From Curtobacterium sp. MCJR17_020 (GTDB taxonomy: Bacteria > Actinomycetota > Actinomycetes > Actinomycetales > Microbacteriaceae), in assembly GCF_003234365.2 (NCBI RefSeq), contig NZ_CP126260.1, positions 1,116,001 to 1,180,000 of the forward strand: 64,000 nucleotides of DNA, written 5' to 3'. Shown piece by piece: positions 14,197 through 25,245 of this stretch (position 1 is the first letter of the stretch; each line of letters begins with the position of its first letter). Both the position numbers and the translations under genes were made by a program. The notes beneath the pieces were generated by a model that worked only from the letters and a program-made list of their open reading frames with translations, was not told the DNA's origin and made no database searches.

Positions 14197-15951
14197 CTAG
14201 CGCAGCACCACCACGCCCCGCCCGCGGAACCGCACGCAGTCCGTCGCGACCTCAGCCGCTCCGAACCGGTAGAGCTCTTCGCCGGTGGCACCGGGGACCG
14301 GCACCTCGGCTGCGTCGTCGAGGAAGTTCACCACGACGTGCACGGGAGCCACGTCCGGTCCGAGCAGCCCACGCGTGAGCACCAGCCACCGCCGGTCCTC
14401 GCTGAACCGCACGGCGTTCGCCTCGTACCGGTGGTCGACGAAGGCCTGGTCCGTCCGGCGCAGGGCGACGAGCACCCGGTAGGCACGCAGTATCGCCGCA
14501 CCCCGCTCGGAACTGACGTCGGCCCAGTCGAGCTTCGAGTTCGTGAACGTCGTCGGGTCCTGCGGGTCCGGCACGGCCGACTCGTCCCAGCCGTGCTCCG
14601 CGAACTCGCGGATGCGGCCCTCGGCCGTCGCCTTGCCGAGCTCGGGTTCCGGGTGCGACGTGAAGAACTGCCACGGCGTCGTCGCGGCGAACTCCTCGCC
14701 CATGAACAGCATGGGTGTGAACGGGCCCAGCAGCGTCAGTGCCGCGGCGATGACGAGGCCTTCGTCGTCGAGCGTCGCCGCCAGACGGTCGCCCGCCGCG
14801 CGGTTGCCGATCTGGTCGTGGTTCTGGTTCGTGACCACCAGGGCCGTGGCCGCGGAAGTCCCACGGTCGATCGGTTGCCCGTGGCGTCGGCCACGGAACG
14901 ACGACCACGTGCCGTCGTGGAAGAACCCGTGGTCGAGCACCTTCGCGAGCGCCGACAGCGGTGCGAAGTCGGCGTAGTAGCCGTTCGTCTCGCCTGTCAG
15001 CGCCACGTGCACGGCGTGGTGGAAGTCGTCGGACCACTGTCCGGCGAGCCCGTACCCGGCGGCTTCCCGCGGGCGGAACATCACCGGGTCGTTGAGGTCC
15101 GACTCGGCGATCAGCGACAGCGGACGACCGACGAAGGAACCGTAGGCGTCCGTCTCGTCGGCCATCTCGGCCAGGACGTGCGGCCGCGTGGTGTCGCGGA
15201 TCGCGTGCACGGCGTCGAGCCGGAGCCCGTCGACGTGGTGGTCGCGGAACCACATGCGCACGTTGTCGAGGACGTACCGACGGACCTCGGGGTGCTCGAC
15301 GTTCACCGAGTCGCCCCACGTGTTCGCGAGCCCCTGCACCAGGTACGGCCCGTACAGCGGCAGGTAGTTGCCGCTCGGCCCGAGGTGGTTGTAGACGACG
15401 TCCTGGATGACCCCCAGGCCGAGTGAGTGCGCCGTGTCGACGAACCGGTCGTAGGCGTCGGGCCCGCCGTACGGGGCGTGCACCGCGTACCAGGCGACCC
15501 CGTCGTAGCCCCAGTTCCACTCGCCGTTCACACCGTTCACGGGCAGCAGTTCGACGAACTCGACGCCGAGCTCGACCAGGTGGTCGAGCTTCTGCGCCGC
15601 CGCGTCGAGGGTGCCCTCCGGCGTGTACGTGCCGACGTGCATCTCGTAGATCACGGCGCCGCGTCCCGGACGTCCGGTCCACGACTCGTCGGTCCACGCG
15701 AAGCGCGCCGGGTCGACCACTGCCGAGGTGCCGTGCACGCCGTCCGGTTGGAAGCGACTGCGGGGGTCGGGCCGGACCGCGTCGTCGTCGCCGAGGCGGA
15801 ACCCGTAGCGGGCACCGACGACCGGCATGATCGCGTCGGTCGACCACCAGTCGTCGTCGCCCCGGGTCAGCGGGTACTCGACGTCGTCGACGACCAGCCG
15901 GACGCGGTCCGGCTCGGGCGCCCAGACGGCGTAGCGGTCGGGTGCGGTCAT
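14197..15951 (-). CDS. treZ: Malto-oligosyltrehalose trehalohydrolase (TreZ)
   Basis: A 584-residue GH13 enzyme. An N-terminal carbohydrate-binding domain (VWAPEPDRVRLVV) precedes the barrel with IYEMHVGTYTPEGT, DVVYNHLGPSGNYL, the nucleophile-bearing GLRLDAVHAI, the acid LIAESDLNDP and TNQNHDQIGNRA. It releases trehalose from maltooligosyl-trehalose, the last step of the TreX-TreY-TreZ route from glycogen. It is last in the operon: its ATG overlaps the treY stop by 4 bases, and the family-D hairpin follows its stop. Confidence 0.96.
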   Translation of the reverse strand: MTAPDRYAVWAPEPDRVRLVVDDVEYPLTRGDDDWWSTDAIMPVVGARYGFRLGDDDAVRPDPRSRFQPDGVHGTSAVVDPARFAWTDESWTGRPGRGAVIYEMHVGTYTPEGTLDAAAQKLDHLVELGVEFVELLPVNGVNGEWNWGYDGVAWYAVHAPYGGPDAYDRFVDTAHSLGLGVIQDVVYNHLGPSGNYLPLYGPYLVQGLANTWGDSVNVEHPEVRRYVLDNVRMWFRDHHVDGLRLDAVHAIRDTTRPHVLAEMADETDAYGSFVGRPLSLIAESDLNDPVMFRPREAAGYGLAGQWSDDFHHAVHVALTGETNGYYADFAPLSALAKVLDHGFFHDGTWSSFRGRRHGQPIDRGTSAATALVVTNQNHDQIGNRAAGDRLAATLDDEGLVIAAALTLLGPFTPMLFMGEEFAATTPWQFFTSHPEPELGKATAEGRIREFAEHGWDESAVPDPQDPTTFTNSKLDWADVSSERGAAILRAYRVLVALRRTDQAFVDHRYEANAVRFSEDRRWLVLTRGLLGPDVAPVHVVVNFLDDAAEVPVPGATGEELYRFGAAEVATDCVRFRGRGVVVLR

Positions 15952-18448
15952 GCGTGACCCTCCAGGGTGTCGATCTCCGCTTGCGCGTCGGACTCGGTCG
16001 CCGCCGGGACGGTTCCACCGGTGGACCGGGAGGCCCGTCCCGCGCCGGACGCGTCGGTCACCGTGTCAGCGTGGCCGGGTTCCCCGACCGTGGTGGCCGG
16101 CACGAGCAGCGCGACCGGGTAGGTGGTGAGCAGGTCCGCGAGCGCGATGCCCCGGCTGGCCGGGAAGGTCCTGCCGGTGAGCAGGTCGACCCGGTCGACG
16201 GGGACGGCGTGCACGAGGGTGTCACCCCAGCCACCGACCCGCTCGAGGCCGATCGGCAGTCGTGTGGCGACCGTGACGGCACCGCCGCGGTCGAACGCGA
16301 CGACGTGGTCCGCCGCGCTGCCCGTCGCTTCGAGCGCGAGGTACCGCGTGAAGAGCTCCGGGTGGTCGCGGCGGAGACGGAGTGCACGGGCTGTCACGAG
16401 GAGCTTCGCGGCGCCGTCGATCCCGATCGCCGGAAGGTCCTCGGGGCCGTCGTCGTCCGGGCCGTCGATCTCGGCGAGGACGTGGCGCCGTTCGGCGTAG
16501 TCCACGGCTCGGCGGTTGTCGGGGTCGACGAGGGACCGGTCCCAGAACTCGGTGCCCTGGTAGACGTCGGGGACGCCGGGTGCCGTGAGCTGCACGAGCT
16601 TCTGCGCGAGCCCGTTCGACCACCCCGCCGCGTCGATCCGTTCGTCGAGGGCATCGAGCACGGCCACCACCGCGGGCTCGTCGAACGCCGCGTCGACGAG
16701 GGCGTGCATGCGCTCCTCGAACGCCGTGTCCGGCTCGGTCCAGGTGGTGCTGTCGCCGGCTTCGCGTGATGCCTTCTCGGCGTAGGCGTGCAGCCGCTCA
16801 CGACTCGCGGGCCGGGCACCGACGATCGCCTGCCAGAGGAGGTCGGCGAACACGCGGTCCTCGAGCGGGACGAGGGACTGCAACCGATCGAGCGTGTCGG
16901 CCCACTCGCTGCCGAGCTCGGCCAGGACCGCGATGCGTGCGCGGGTGTCCTCGCTGCGCTTCGTGTCGTGCGTGGTGAGCGTCGTCATGGTGTGCGGCCA
17001 GCTGCCGAGCCGGTCGCGCTGCGCCTGGTGGAAGTCGGCCACGGAGACCGCGAAGACACTCGGATCACCACCGACCTCGCTCAGGGACGTCAGGCGTGAC
17101 GTGCGGTAGAACGCCGTGTCCTCGACGCCCTTGGCCATCACCATGCCGCTCGTCTGCTGCAGGCGGATCGCGGCGGCGTTCTCCGGGTCGACGAGCGCCG
17201 GGGCGATGCGGTCGATGACGTCGTCGAGGTCGGGACGGGCCTCTGCCGCGCGTTCGAGCGCCGCGATGAGGTGGTGCGCGCCCTCGGGCAGGTAGGTGCG
17301 GTACACGTCGAACGACGCCACGACCTCGGCGAGGGCGTCGACGAGCCGTTCGTGCGTGATCGCGTCCGCTCCGGCGGCGACCGGGGCGAGCAGTCGGGCG
17401 AGTCGTTCGACCTCGCTGCCCAGGATCCCGTCGGCGATGCCGCGGCGGGTGTCGTGCGTGAGCTGCTGCCAGTCCGCGGGCTCCGCGCCCGACGCCGCGG
17501 TCAGCGAGGGTTCGCCCGCGGGGTCGACGAGCACGCGGTCCAGGACGCCCAGGGCGTCGTACCCGGTCGTGCCGTCGACGGGCCACGAGCTCGGGAGCTC
17601 CTCGCCGGGTTCGAGGATCTTCTCGACGAGGGTGTACGCACCGCCGGTCAGCTCGGCGAGGTCCTGCAGGTAGCCGGCGGGGTCGTACAGGCCGTCGGGG
17701 TGGTCGATGCGCAGGCCGTCGACGAGGCCGTCGCGGAACCAGCCGCCGATGACGCCGTGCGACGCCGCGAACACCTCGGGTTCCTCGACCCGGATGGCCG
17801 CGAGCGTGTTCACCGCGAAGAAGCGGCGGTAGTTCAGGTCGTGGTCGGCACGCTTCCAGTGCACGAACGCGTAGTGCTGCAGCGCGTGCACGGCCTCGAC
17901 CGAGTCGCCCGGGTGGGCGCTGCCCGGCGCGGTCGGGTACGCGGTCTCGCCGACCCGGAGCACCGGGTGCTCGGCGTCTGACGTGTCGAGCGTGACGGCT
18001 TCGAGCAGCCGGTCGTCGAGGACCGGCACCCGGACCTTGCCGTCGCCGGCGTCCCAGTCGACGTCGAACGCCCAGGCGACGGGCGAGCCCTGCCCGAGTT
18101 CGAGCAGGGACCACCACCACGGGTTGACCGCCGGGGTGGCGACCCCGACGTGGTTCGGGACGACGTCGACGAGCACGCCGAGCCCGACCGCGTGCGCGGC
18201 CTCGGCGAGGACCCGGAGGGCTTCGTCCCCACCACGGTCGGTGTCGACGTGCGTGTGGTCGACGACGTCGTAGCCGTGGTCCGAGCCGGGCTCCGACTGC
18301 AGGACCGGCGACAGGTACAGCCAGTCGGCGCCGAGGTCGTGCACGTAGTCGACGAGGTCGCGTGCCGCGGCCAGGTCGAAGTCGGCGGAGACCTGCAGCC
18401 GGTAGGTCGAGACCGGGACGCGACGCCCGGCTCCCGGTGTGCCGGCGC

Positions 18449-18452
<4 letters not shown>
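15948..18452 (-). CDS. treY: Malto-oligosyltrehalose synthase (TreY)
   Basis: An 834-residue GH13 intramolecular transglycosylase that turns the terminal alpha-1,4 link of a maltooligosaccharide into the alpha,alpha-1,1 link of trehalose. Family landmarks are STYRLQVSADFDL, LYLSPVLQSEPGSDHGYDVVD, DVVPNHVGV, GLRIDHPDGLYDP, and the C-terminal GVPDVYQGTEFWDRSLVDPDNRR. It overlaps treX upstream and treZ downstream by 4 bases each, so all three are translated from one message. Length is normal for the family. Confidence 0.96.
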
Positions 18453-20683
<2,231 letters not shown>

Positions 20684-20687
20684 ACGG

Positions 20688-20715
20688 TCCTCCAGGTGAT
20701 GGTCGCGCCAACATA
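20688..20715 (-). promoter_or_regulatory. treXYZ promoter and ribosome-binding site
   Basis: On the minus strand TATGTT (complement of 20710-20715) is a -10 candidate, and GGAGGA (complement of 20688-20693) is the Shine-Dalgarno that fixes the TTG start at 20683. The short leader of about 20 nt contrasts with the leaderless neighbours. Confidence 0.6.
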
Positions 20716-20799
20716 TCGGTGACACCCGTCCGCGTCCGCAGACAAGCGCCAGCTGTGTACCCGTGCGCGCGTGGCCCGGCCTGTGGAGGAACGGACGAG

Positions 20800-20805
20800 T
20801 AGCGT
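20800..20805 (+). promoter_or_regulatory. Leaderless -10 box of the GerW/YtfJ-like gene
   Basis: TAGCGT lies 7 nt before the ATG at 20813, the same hexamer and spacing as at 4826. No Shine-Dalgarno sequence is seen. Confidence 0.65.
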
Positions 20806-20812
20806 CGCGCGC

Positions 20813-21133
20813 ATGGCCAACATCGTCACGCAGATCGCAGACAAGGTACGCCCGATCGGCGTCTCCACGAACTACGGGGACCCCGTCGAGGTCGGCGACC
20901 AGACCCTCATCCCGGTGTCCCTCGGCTGGTTCGGCTTCGGGGGCGGCGGGGACGACGAGAACGGCGGCGGCGGTGGCGGCGGCGCGTCGATCCCGGTCGG
21001 CGCCTACATCCGTCGTCCCGGCAAGGACCTCGAGTTCGAGCCGAACCTCATCTCGCTCGTCGCCGTGAGCATCCCGCTCGTCTGGGTGACCGGCACCGTG
21101 CTCCGCAAACTGGTGCGCGTCCTGAAGAAGTAG
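20813..21133 (+). CDS. GerW/YtfJ-like small protein
   Basis: A 106-residue protein of the GerW (YtfJ sporulation protein) family: VGDQTLIPVSLGWFGFG is the conserved core. It is followed by a glycine-rich loop and a C-terminal hydrophobic segment (LVAVSIPLVWVTGTVL) with a basic tail. In endospore formers the family acts in germination. Actinobacteria that do not sporulate also carry it, with unknown role. It is divergent from the treXYZ operon and followed by the TPP riboswitch. Confidence 0.8.
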   Translation: MANIVTQIADKVRPIGVSTNYGDPVEVGDQTLIPVSLGWFGFGGGGDDENGGGGGGGASIPVGAYIRRPGKDLEFEPNLISLVAVSIPLVWVTGTVLRKLVRVLKK

Positions 21134-21139
21134 CCCGTC

Positions 21140-21145
21140 TAGACT
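21140..21145 (+). promoter_or_regulatory. -10 box for the thiamine-regulated transcript
   Basis: TAGACT lies about 10 bases before the first paired element of the TPP riboswitch, so transcription should begin near 21152 and include the whole aptamer. Confidence 0.6.
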
Positions 21146-21153
21146 GCTGGGAC

Positions 21154-21245
21154 ACACACGGGAGTCCGGGACCGCCGGGCTGAGAGGGAGCGAGTGGCGC
21201 TCCGACCGTCGAACCTGATCCGGATCATGCCGGCGCAGGGAGGAG
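21154..21245 (+). ncRNA. TPP riboswitch (THI element)
   Basis: The hallmark blocks of the thiamine-pyrophosphate aptamer are present in order: ACACGGGAGTCC (P1/P2 strand), CGGGCTGAGAGGGAGC (the CUGAGA pyrimidine-sensing bulge), a variable P3a hairpin, and ACCTGATCCGGATCATGCC followed by GGCGCAGGGA (pyrophosphate-sensing helix and closing strand). The gene's AGGAG at 21241-21245 lies right at the 3' end, with ATG at 21255, so binding of TPP could hide the ribosome-binding site. No separate terminator hairpin is seen, favouring control of translation. Confidence 0.95.
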
Positions 21246-21254
21246 TCCAGCACC

Positions 21255-21893
21255 ATGTCTTCTGGCACGTCATCAACCGTCCACACCGCTCCGCGGCGAT
21301 CGCTGCGCTGGCGGGTCGTCGACATCGTCGTCGCGAGCGTGCTCGCGGTGGCGCTCGGCGTCGTCTTCCGGCTGTGGGAGTTCGGCTACGAACCCATCAG
21401 CGCCGTCATGGACCTCGTCCTGCCGGGCACGAAGGCCCTGTTCGGCGGAGTGTGGTTGCTCGCCGGCCCGCTCGTCGCGATCGTCGTCCGCAAGCCCGGT
21501 GCCGCGCTCTACGGCGAGATGGTCGCCGCGTCGGTCGAGGCACTGTTCGGCACGCAGTGGGGGTGGCTGACGCTCGAGGCCGGACTGGTCCAGGGTCTCG
21601 GCGCCGAGATCGTCCTCGCACTCTTCCTGTACCGCGTGTACCGGCTGCCGGTCGTCGTCCTGGCGGGCGCCGCAGCCGGCCTCGCGCTCGGCATCAACGA
21701 CACCGTGCTGTGGTACCCGGGTCTCGACGCCGCGTTCAAGGTCGTCTACGTCGTGTGCGCGATCGTGTCGGGTGCCGTCATCGCGGGCGCCGGCTCGTGG
21801 CTGATCGTCCGCGCGCTCGCACGCACCGGCGTGCTGTCCTCGTTCGCGGCCGGCCGGGAGCACAGCCGGCGTCGGCCGCGCGAACTGGTGTGA
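21255..21893 (+). CDS. ykoE: ECF transporter S component, YkoE-like (HMP/thiamine)
   Basis: A 212-residue membrane protein with about five to six hydrophobic helices from residue 20 to 195. The features fit the YkoE family of substrate-binding S components for hydroxymethylpyrimidine or thiamine: WRVVDIVVASVLAVALGVVFRLWE, GGVWLLAGPLVAIVVRKPGAALYGE and a central EALFGTQWGW loop. The TPP riboswitch directly upstream supports a thiamine-related substrate. Its stop is overlapped by the GTG of the fused energizing component. Confidence 0.92.
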   Translation: MSSGTSSTVHTAPRRSLRWRVVDIVVASVLAVALGVVFRLWEFGYEPISAVMDLVLPGTKALFGGVWLLAGPLVAIVVRKPGAALYGEMVAASVEALFGTQWGWLTLEAGLVQGLGAEIVLALFLYRVYRLPVVVLAGAAAGLALGINDTVLWYPGLDAAFKVVYVVCAIVSGAVIAGAGSWLIVRALARTGVLSSFAAGREHSRRRPRELV

Positions 21894-24376
21894 CGGTGTC
21901 GGCTCCGTCGTCGACGTCCCCGGACGTCGTCGGCGTGCGCGCCGCGCGCATCGCGTTCCGCGACTGGGGGTGGCGCTACCCCGAACGCGCCGAGTGGGCC
22001 GTCCGTGGCGTCGACCTGACCGTCGAGCCGGGGGAGCGGGTCGCGGTCGTCGGGCCGTCCGGCTCCGGCAAGTCGACGCTGCTCCGGGCGGTCGCCGCCG
22101 TGCTGCCCGACGAACCCGACCCCACCGACGACACCGCTGCTTCCGTGCAGGGCTCGGTCCTGGTCGACGGTGCCGACCCCCGCGCGGTCCGCGGGCGTGT
22201 CGGACTCGTCATGCAGGACCCCGAGGCGCACACCGTGATGTCGCGGATCGGCGACGACGTGGCCTTCGGGTGCGAGAATCTCGCCGTCCCGCGCGACGAG
22301 ACCTGGGCACGGGTGCGGTCGGCGCTCACGGTCGTCGGGCTCGACCTGCCCCTCGACCGTTCGACCGCGATGCTCTCCGGCGGCCAGCGGCAACGACTGG
22401 CGCTCGCCGGGGTGCTCGCGATGCGGCCGGGAGCCCTCGTGCTCGACGAACCCTGTGCGAACCTCGACCCGGCCGGCGTGGTCCAGGTGCACGACGCCGT
22501 CCGCGCGCTGCTCGACGAGACGGGGGCGACCCTGCTCGTGGTGGAGCACCGGATCGGCACCTGGCTCGACCTGGTCGACCGGCTCGTGCTGCTCGAGCCC
22601 GGCGGCGGGGTCGTCGCGGACGGCACGCCTGCCGAGGTGCTCGCCCGCCACGGCGCCGCGCTCACCGCGGCCGGGGTGTGGGTGCCCGGCGCCGAGCCAG
22701 AGCGTGGCGCGGCCCGCGGGCGGCTGCGTCCGGCTGCGCGAACGGGCGAAATGCCCGGGTCGGCCGCCGAGGGGACCGTGGCATTTCGCCCGCTCGGCGA
22801 GGGGGCGGGCGCGGGCGTCGGGGCGGGGGCGGGCACGGGGGCTGGCGCGCTGCTCGAGGCGCGGGACCTCGGGACCGGCCGGGGTAAGCGACAGCGAGTG
22901 GGCAGCGGGATCGAGCTCGAACTCCGAGCCGGACAGGTCCTGGCGATCACGGGGCCGAACGGGGTCGGCAAGTCGACGCTCGGCCTCACGCTCGCGGGGC
23001 TCCTGCCTCCGGTCGCGGGGGAGTTCGCCGCCACGACGGACCTCGCCGCCGGCCTCGACCCGGCGCCGCACACGTGGTCGAGCCGCGAACTCGCCGCCCG
23101 CATCGGCACCGTCTTCCAAGACCCTGAGCACCAGTTCGTCGCCGGCTCGGTCCGCGAGGAGGTCGAGGCGGGCCCCCGCGCGATCGGCGCTGCGGACGCC
23201 GCGGGTCGGGCCGACGCGCTCCTCGGCGAGTTCGGCCTCGCCCACCTCGCCGACGCCAACCCGTTCACGCTCTCCGGCGGCGAGCAGCGACGGCTCGCCA
23301 TCGCCGCTGTCGTCGCCGCGCGGCCGCCGGTCGTCGTGCTCGACGAACCGACCTCCGGGCAGGACCGGTCCACGTGGGACGCCGTCGTCCGGCACCTCGG
23401 AGCACTCGCCGACGCCGGCACCACCGTCGTCGCCGTCACGCACGACCGCGACCTGATCCGGGCGCTCGACGCCGACGAGGTCGTGCTCGGGGCGGACGGA
23501 GCCCGGCGCGTGGACCGCGACCAGGGGGGTGCGACGGCGACCACCCCGGAGACGGGGCCGACGTCGACAGGCCGGACCGCGCCTCCAGGCCGAACCGACG
23601 CAACGACCGCCACCGACCCGACAGACCACCACCGCGGCGTCCGCGCCGTCCAACCGGTGGCCTCACTCGTCGGCGTCCTCGCGCTCGGCGTGTGCCTCGT
23701 GCTGAGCCTGGACGTCGTGTCCGCAGCCGTCGCCCTCGCGGTCGAGCTCGCGCTGCTGCCACTCCTGCGGCTGCCGGTGCGGACCCTGCTGCTGCGGGTG
23801 TCACCGGTCCTGGTGGCCGTGCCGCTCACGGCGGTGAGCATCGCGCTGTACGGACGACCTTCCGGACGGGAGTGGTTCGACTTCGGCTTCGCCCACGTCA
23901 CCGACGGGTCGCTGATGCTCGCCCTGGCGACGGCGCTCCGCGTGCTCGCCGTGGGGCTGCCCGCGGTCGCGTTGTTCGTCCGCGTCGACCCCACCGACCT
24001 GGCCGACGGGCTCGCGCAGGTGCTGCGGCTGCCGGCGCGGTTCGTGCTCGGGGCCCTCGCGGCCATCCGGATGATGACGTTGCTGGTGGACGACTGGCGG
24101 CAGCTCGCGATGGCGCGGCGCGCTCGGGGGCTGGCCGACACCGGACGGCTGCGGCGTGGGGCGTCGATGGCGTTCGCGCTGCTGGTCCTGGCGCTGCGAC
24201 GGGCGACGACGTTGGCGGTGGCGATGGAGTCGCGCGGGTTCGGGGCTCCCGGGCGACGCACGTGGGCGCGGGTCGCACGGTTCGCGTGGCCGGAGTGGGC
24301 GATGGTGGCGGTGCTCGTCGGGATCGGTGTCGCGTCGATCGCGGTCGCCGTGGCAGCGGGGACCTGGCGTGCGTGA
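21890..24376 (+). CDS. Fused ECF energizing module: ATPase-ATPase-T component in one chain (YkoD-YkoC-like)
   Basis: One frame of 828 residues carries three units. ATPase 1 (about 10-270) has Walker A GPSGSGKSTLL, signature LSGGQRQRLA and Walker B ALVLDEPCANLD. A repeat-derived linker follows (about 280-325). ATPase 2 (about 325-545) has GPNGVGKSTLG, LSGGEQRRLA and VVVLDEPTSGQD. The rest is an EcfT-like membrane domain (about 580-828) with an ARRARGLA-type coupling motif. Together with the S component it should form a complete importer. In Bacillus, YkoD carries both ATPases and YkoC is separate. The GTG at 21890 overlaps the ykoE stop. No credible internal start exists for the T part. Confidence 0.88.
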   Translation: MTVSAPSSTSPDVVGVRAARIAFRDWGWRYPERAEWAVRGVDLTVEPGERVAVVGPSGSGKSTLLRAVAAVLPDEPDPTDDTAASVQGSVLVDGADPRAVRGRVGLVMQDPEAHTVMSRIGDDVAFGCENLAVPRDETWARVRSALTVVGLDLPLDRSTAMLSGGQRQRLALAGVLAMRPGALVLDEPCANLDPAGVVQVHDAVRALLDETGATLLVVEHRIGTWLDLVDRLVLLEPGGGVVADGTPAEVLARHGAALTAAGVWVPGAEPERGAARGRLRPAARTGEMPGSAAEGTVAFRPLGEGAGAGVGAGAGTGAGALLEARDLGTGRGKRQRVGSGIELELRAGQVLAITGPNGVGKSTLGLTLAGLLPPVAGEFAATTDLAAGLDPAPHTWSSRELAARIGTVFQDPEHQFVAGSVREEVEAGPRAIGAADAAGRADALLGEFGLAHLADANPFTLSGGEQRRLAIAAVVAARPPVVVLDEPTSGQDRSTWDAVVRHLGALADAGTTVVAVTHDRDLIRALDADEVVLGADGARRVDRDQGGATATTPETGPTSTGRTAPPGRTDATTATDPTDHHRGVRAVQPVASLVGVLALGVCLVLSLDVVSAAVALAVELALLPLLRLPVRTLLLRVSPVLVAVPLTAVSIALYGRPSGREWFDFGFAHVTDGSLMLALATALRVLAVGLPAVALFVRVDPTDLADGLAQVLRLPARFVLGALAAIRMMTLLVDDWRQLAMARRARGLADTGRLRRGASMAFALLVLALRRATTLAVAMESRGFGAPGRRTWARVARFAWPEWAMVAVLVGIGVASIAVAVAAGTWRA
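22738..22797. repeat. Family-A palindromic element inside a coding region
   Basis: Arms GCGAACGGGCGAAATGCC (22738-22755) and GGCATTTCGCCCGCTCGG (22780-22797) lie in frame in the linker between the two ATPase domains and are translated as TGEMPG...VAFRPLG. A GGGGCG-rich stretch follows to about 22850 and encodes a Gly-Ala run. This is the only one of eleven copies within a gene. Confidence 0.93.
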
Positions 24377-24938
24377 GTCGGCGGACCCGGCGAACCCGGC
24401 GGACCCGGCGGACGGCGAGGGACTCGCCGCGGGCGTCGCCGCGGCCGCAGCCGGTGCTGCGGTGGCATCGGGCGGGCGCCTCGTGGTCCTCGTCGACGGC
24501 CGCTCCGGCACCGGCAAGACGACCCTCGGTGACCAGCTCGCGCAGCTGCTGGGGGCGCAGGTCGTGCACCTCGACGACGTCTACCCGGGGTGGGACGGAC
24601 TGCGCGCGGCGGCCGACGCCGTGGTCCGCGACGTGCTCGGGCCTCCCAGTGGGTACCGCCGGTGGGACTGGGTGGCCGACGGCCCGGCGGAGTGGGCCGC
24701 GGTCGACCCCGACCTGCCGATCGTGATCGAGGGCTGCGGGGCGGTTTCACGGGCGTCGGTGGAGCTGGCCTCGTTGGCGGTGTGGCTCGAGGCGGACGAC
24801 GCAGTCCGCTGGGACCGGGCGATCGGCCGCGACGGCGACACCTTCGCGCGCGAGTGGGACCGGTGGGCGGCGCAGGAGCAGGACTTCATCGCCGCCGAGG
24901 ACCCGGCGTCCCTGGCCGACGTGGTGCTGCGGACGTAG
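24369..24938 (+). CDS. P-loop NTP-binding protein, uridine/cytidylate-kinase-like
   Basis: A 189-residue protein with an acidic, repetitive N-terminus (PANPADPADGEG), then a nucleoside-kinase-like fold: VLVDGRSGTGKTTLGDQLA (Walker A), VHLDDVYPGWDGL (the D-D-x-Y substrate-loop style of uridine kinases) and VIEGCGAVSR. The GTG at 24369 overlaps the end of the ECF fusion by 8 bases, so it is cotranscribed with the thiamine-precursor transporter. A salvage kinase role would fit but is not shown. Similar P-loop proteins in actinobacteria are annotated only as ATP-binding. Confidence 0.78.
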   Translation: MRESADPANPADPADGEGLAAGVAAAAAGAAVASGGRLVVLVDGRSGTGKTTLGDQLAQLLGAQVVHLDDVYPGWDGLRAAADAVVRDVLGPPSGYRRWDWVADGPAEWAAVDPDLPIVIEGCGAVSRASVELASLAVWLEADDAVRWDRAIGRDGDTFAREWDRWAAQEQDFIAAEDPASLADVVLRT

Positions 24939-24954
24939 CGGGTCGCCGCGAGTC

Positions 24955-25060
24955 TCGGGCTGGCTGTGCCGAGTCTCGGGCTGGCTGCGCCGAGTCTCGG
25001 GCTGAGCGACAGTTCTCGAACGCCCGAGCGCGAGAACTGTCGCTCACCGCGAAACTCGGC
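24955..25060. repeat. Family-D element with tandem outer arm
   Basis: Three tandem copies of a 22-23-bp unit (GAGTCTCGGGCTGGCTG-type, about 24958-25003) run into a hairpin of 15 bp (25004-25018 and 25031-25045, GAGCGACAGTTCTCG). The complementary outer arm is a single decayed GAAACTCGG at about 25050. It starts about 16 bases after the kinase-like gene and may end that transcript. Confidence 0.85.
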
Positions 25061-25084
25061 CCTGCCCGCCGCGCGGCCCCGCGC

Positions 25085-25245
25085 ACGCGCGACCGGGTCC
25101 ACCGCGAAGACCGCCGCCACGATGGTCAGCACCGCGTACACCCCGACGTACCCACACCGGATCCACGGCGAGCCCCACCGAGCTCCACGAACCCCGCGGC
25201 GAGCAGCGGCGTCAGCCCCGCAGCGGCGGCTGCCGCGGGCGCTGC
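25085..25245 (-). pseudogene. Decayed membrane-transporter fragment (MFS-like C-terminus)
   Basis: On the minus strand two frames join across a shift near 25175. AAAGLTPLLAAGFVELGG is followed in another frame by WIRCGYVGVYAVLTIVAAVF, which reads like the last two helices of an MFS (metabolite:H+ symporter) transporter. No start codon or upstream helices remain. It is enclosed by two family-D palindromes. The assignment is tentative. Confidence 0.35.

Noticed and set aside
20684..21325. Upstream extension of the debranching-enzyme frame
   Set aside because: It crosses the divergent GerW-like gene and the riboswitch; GGAGG before the TTG at 20683 and family alignment fix the start.
23520..23640. 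Separate gene for the ECF T component
   Set aside because: No stop codon, start codon or Shine-Dalgarno separates it from ATPase 2; the single frame is continuous.
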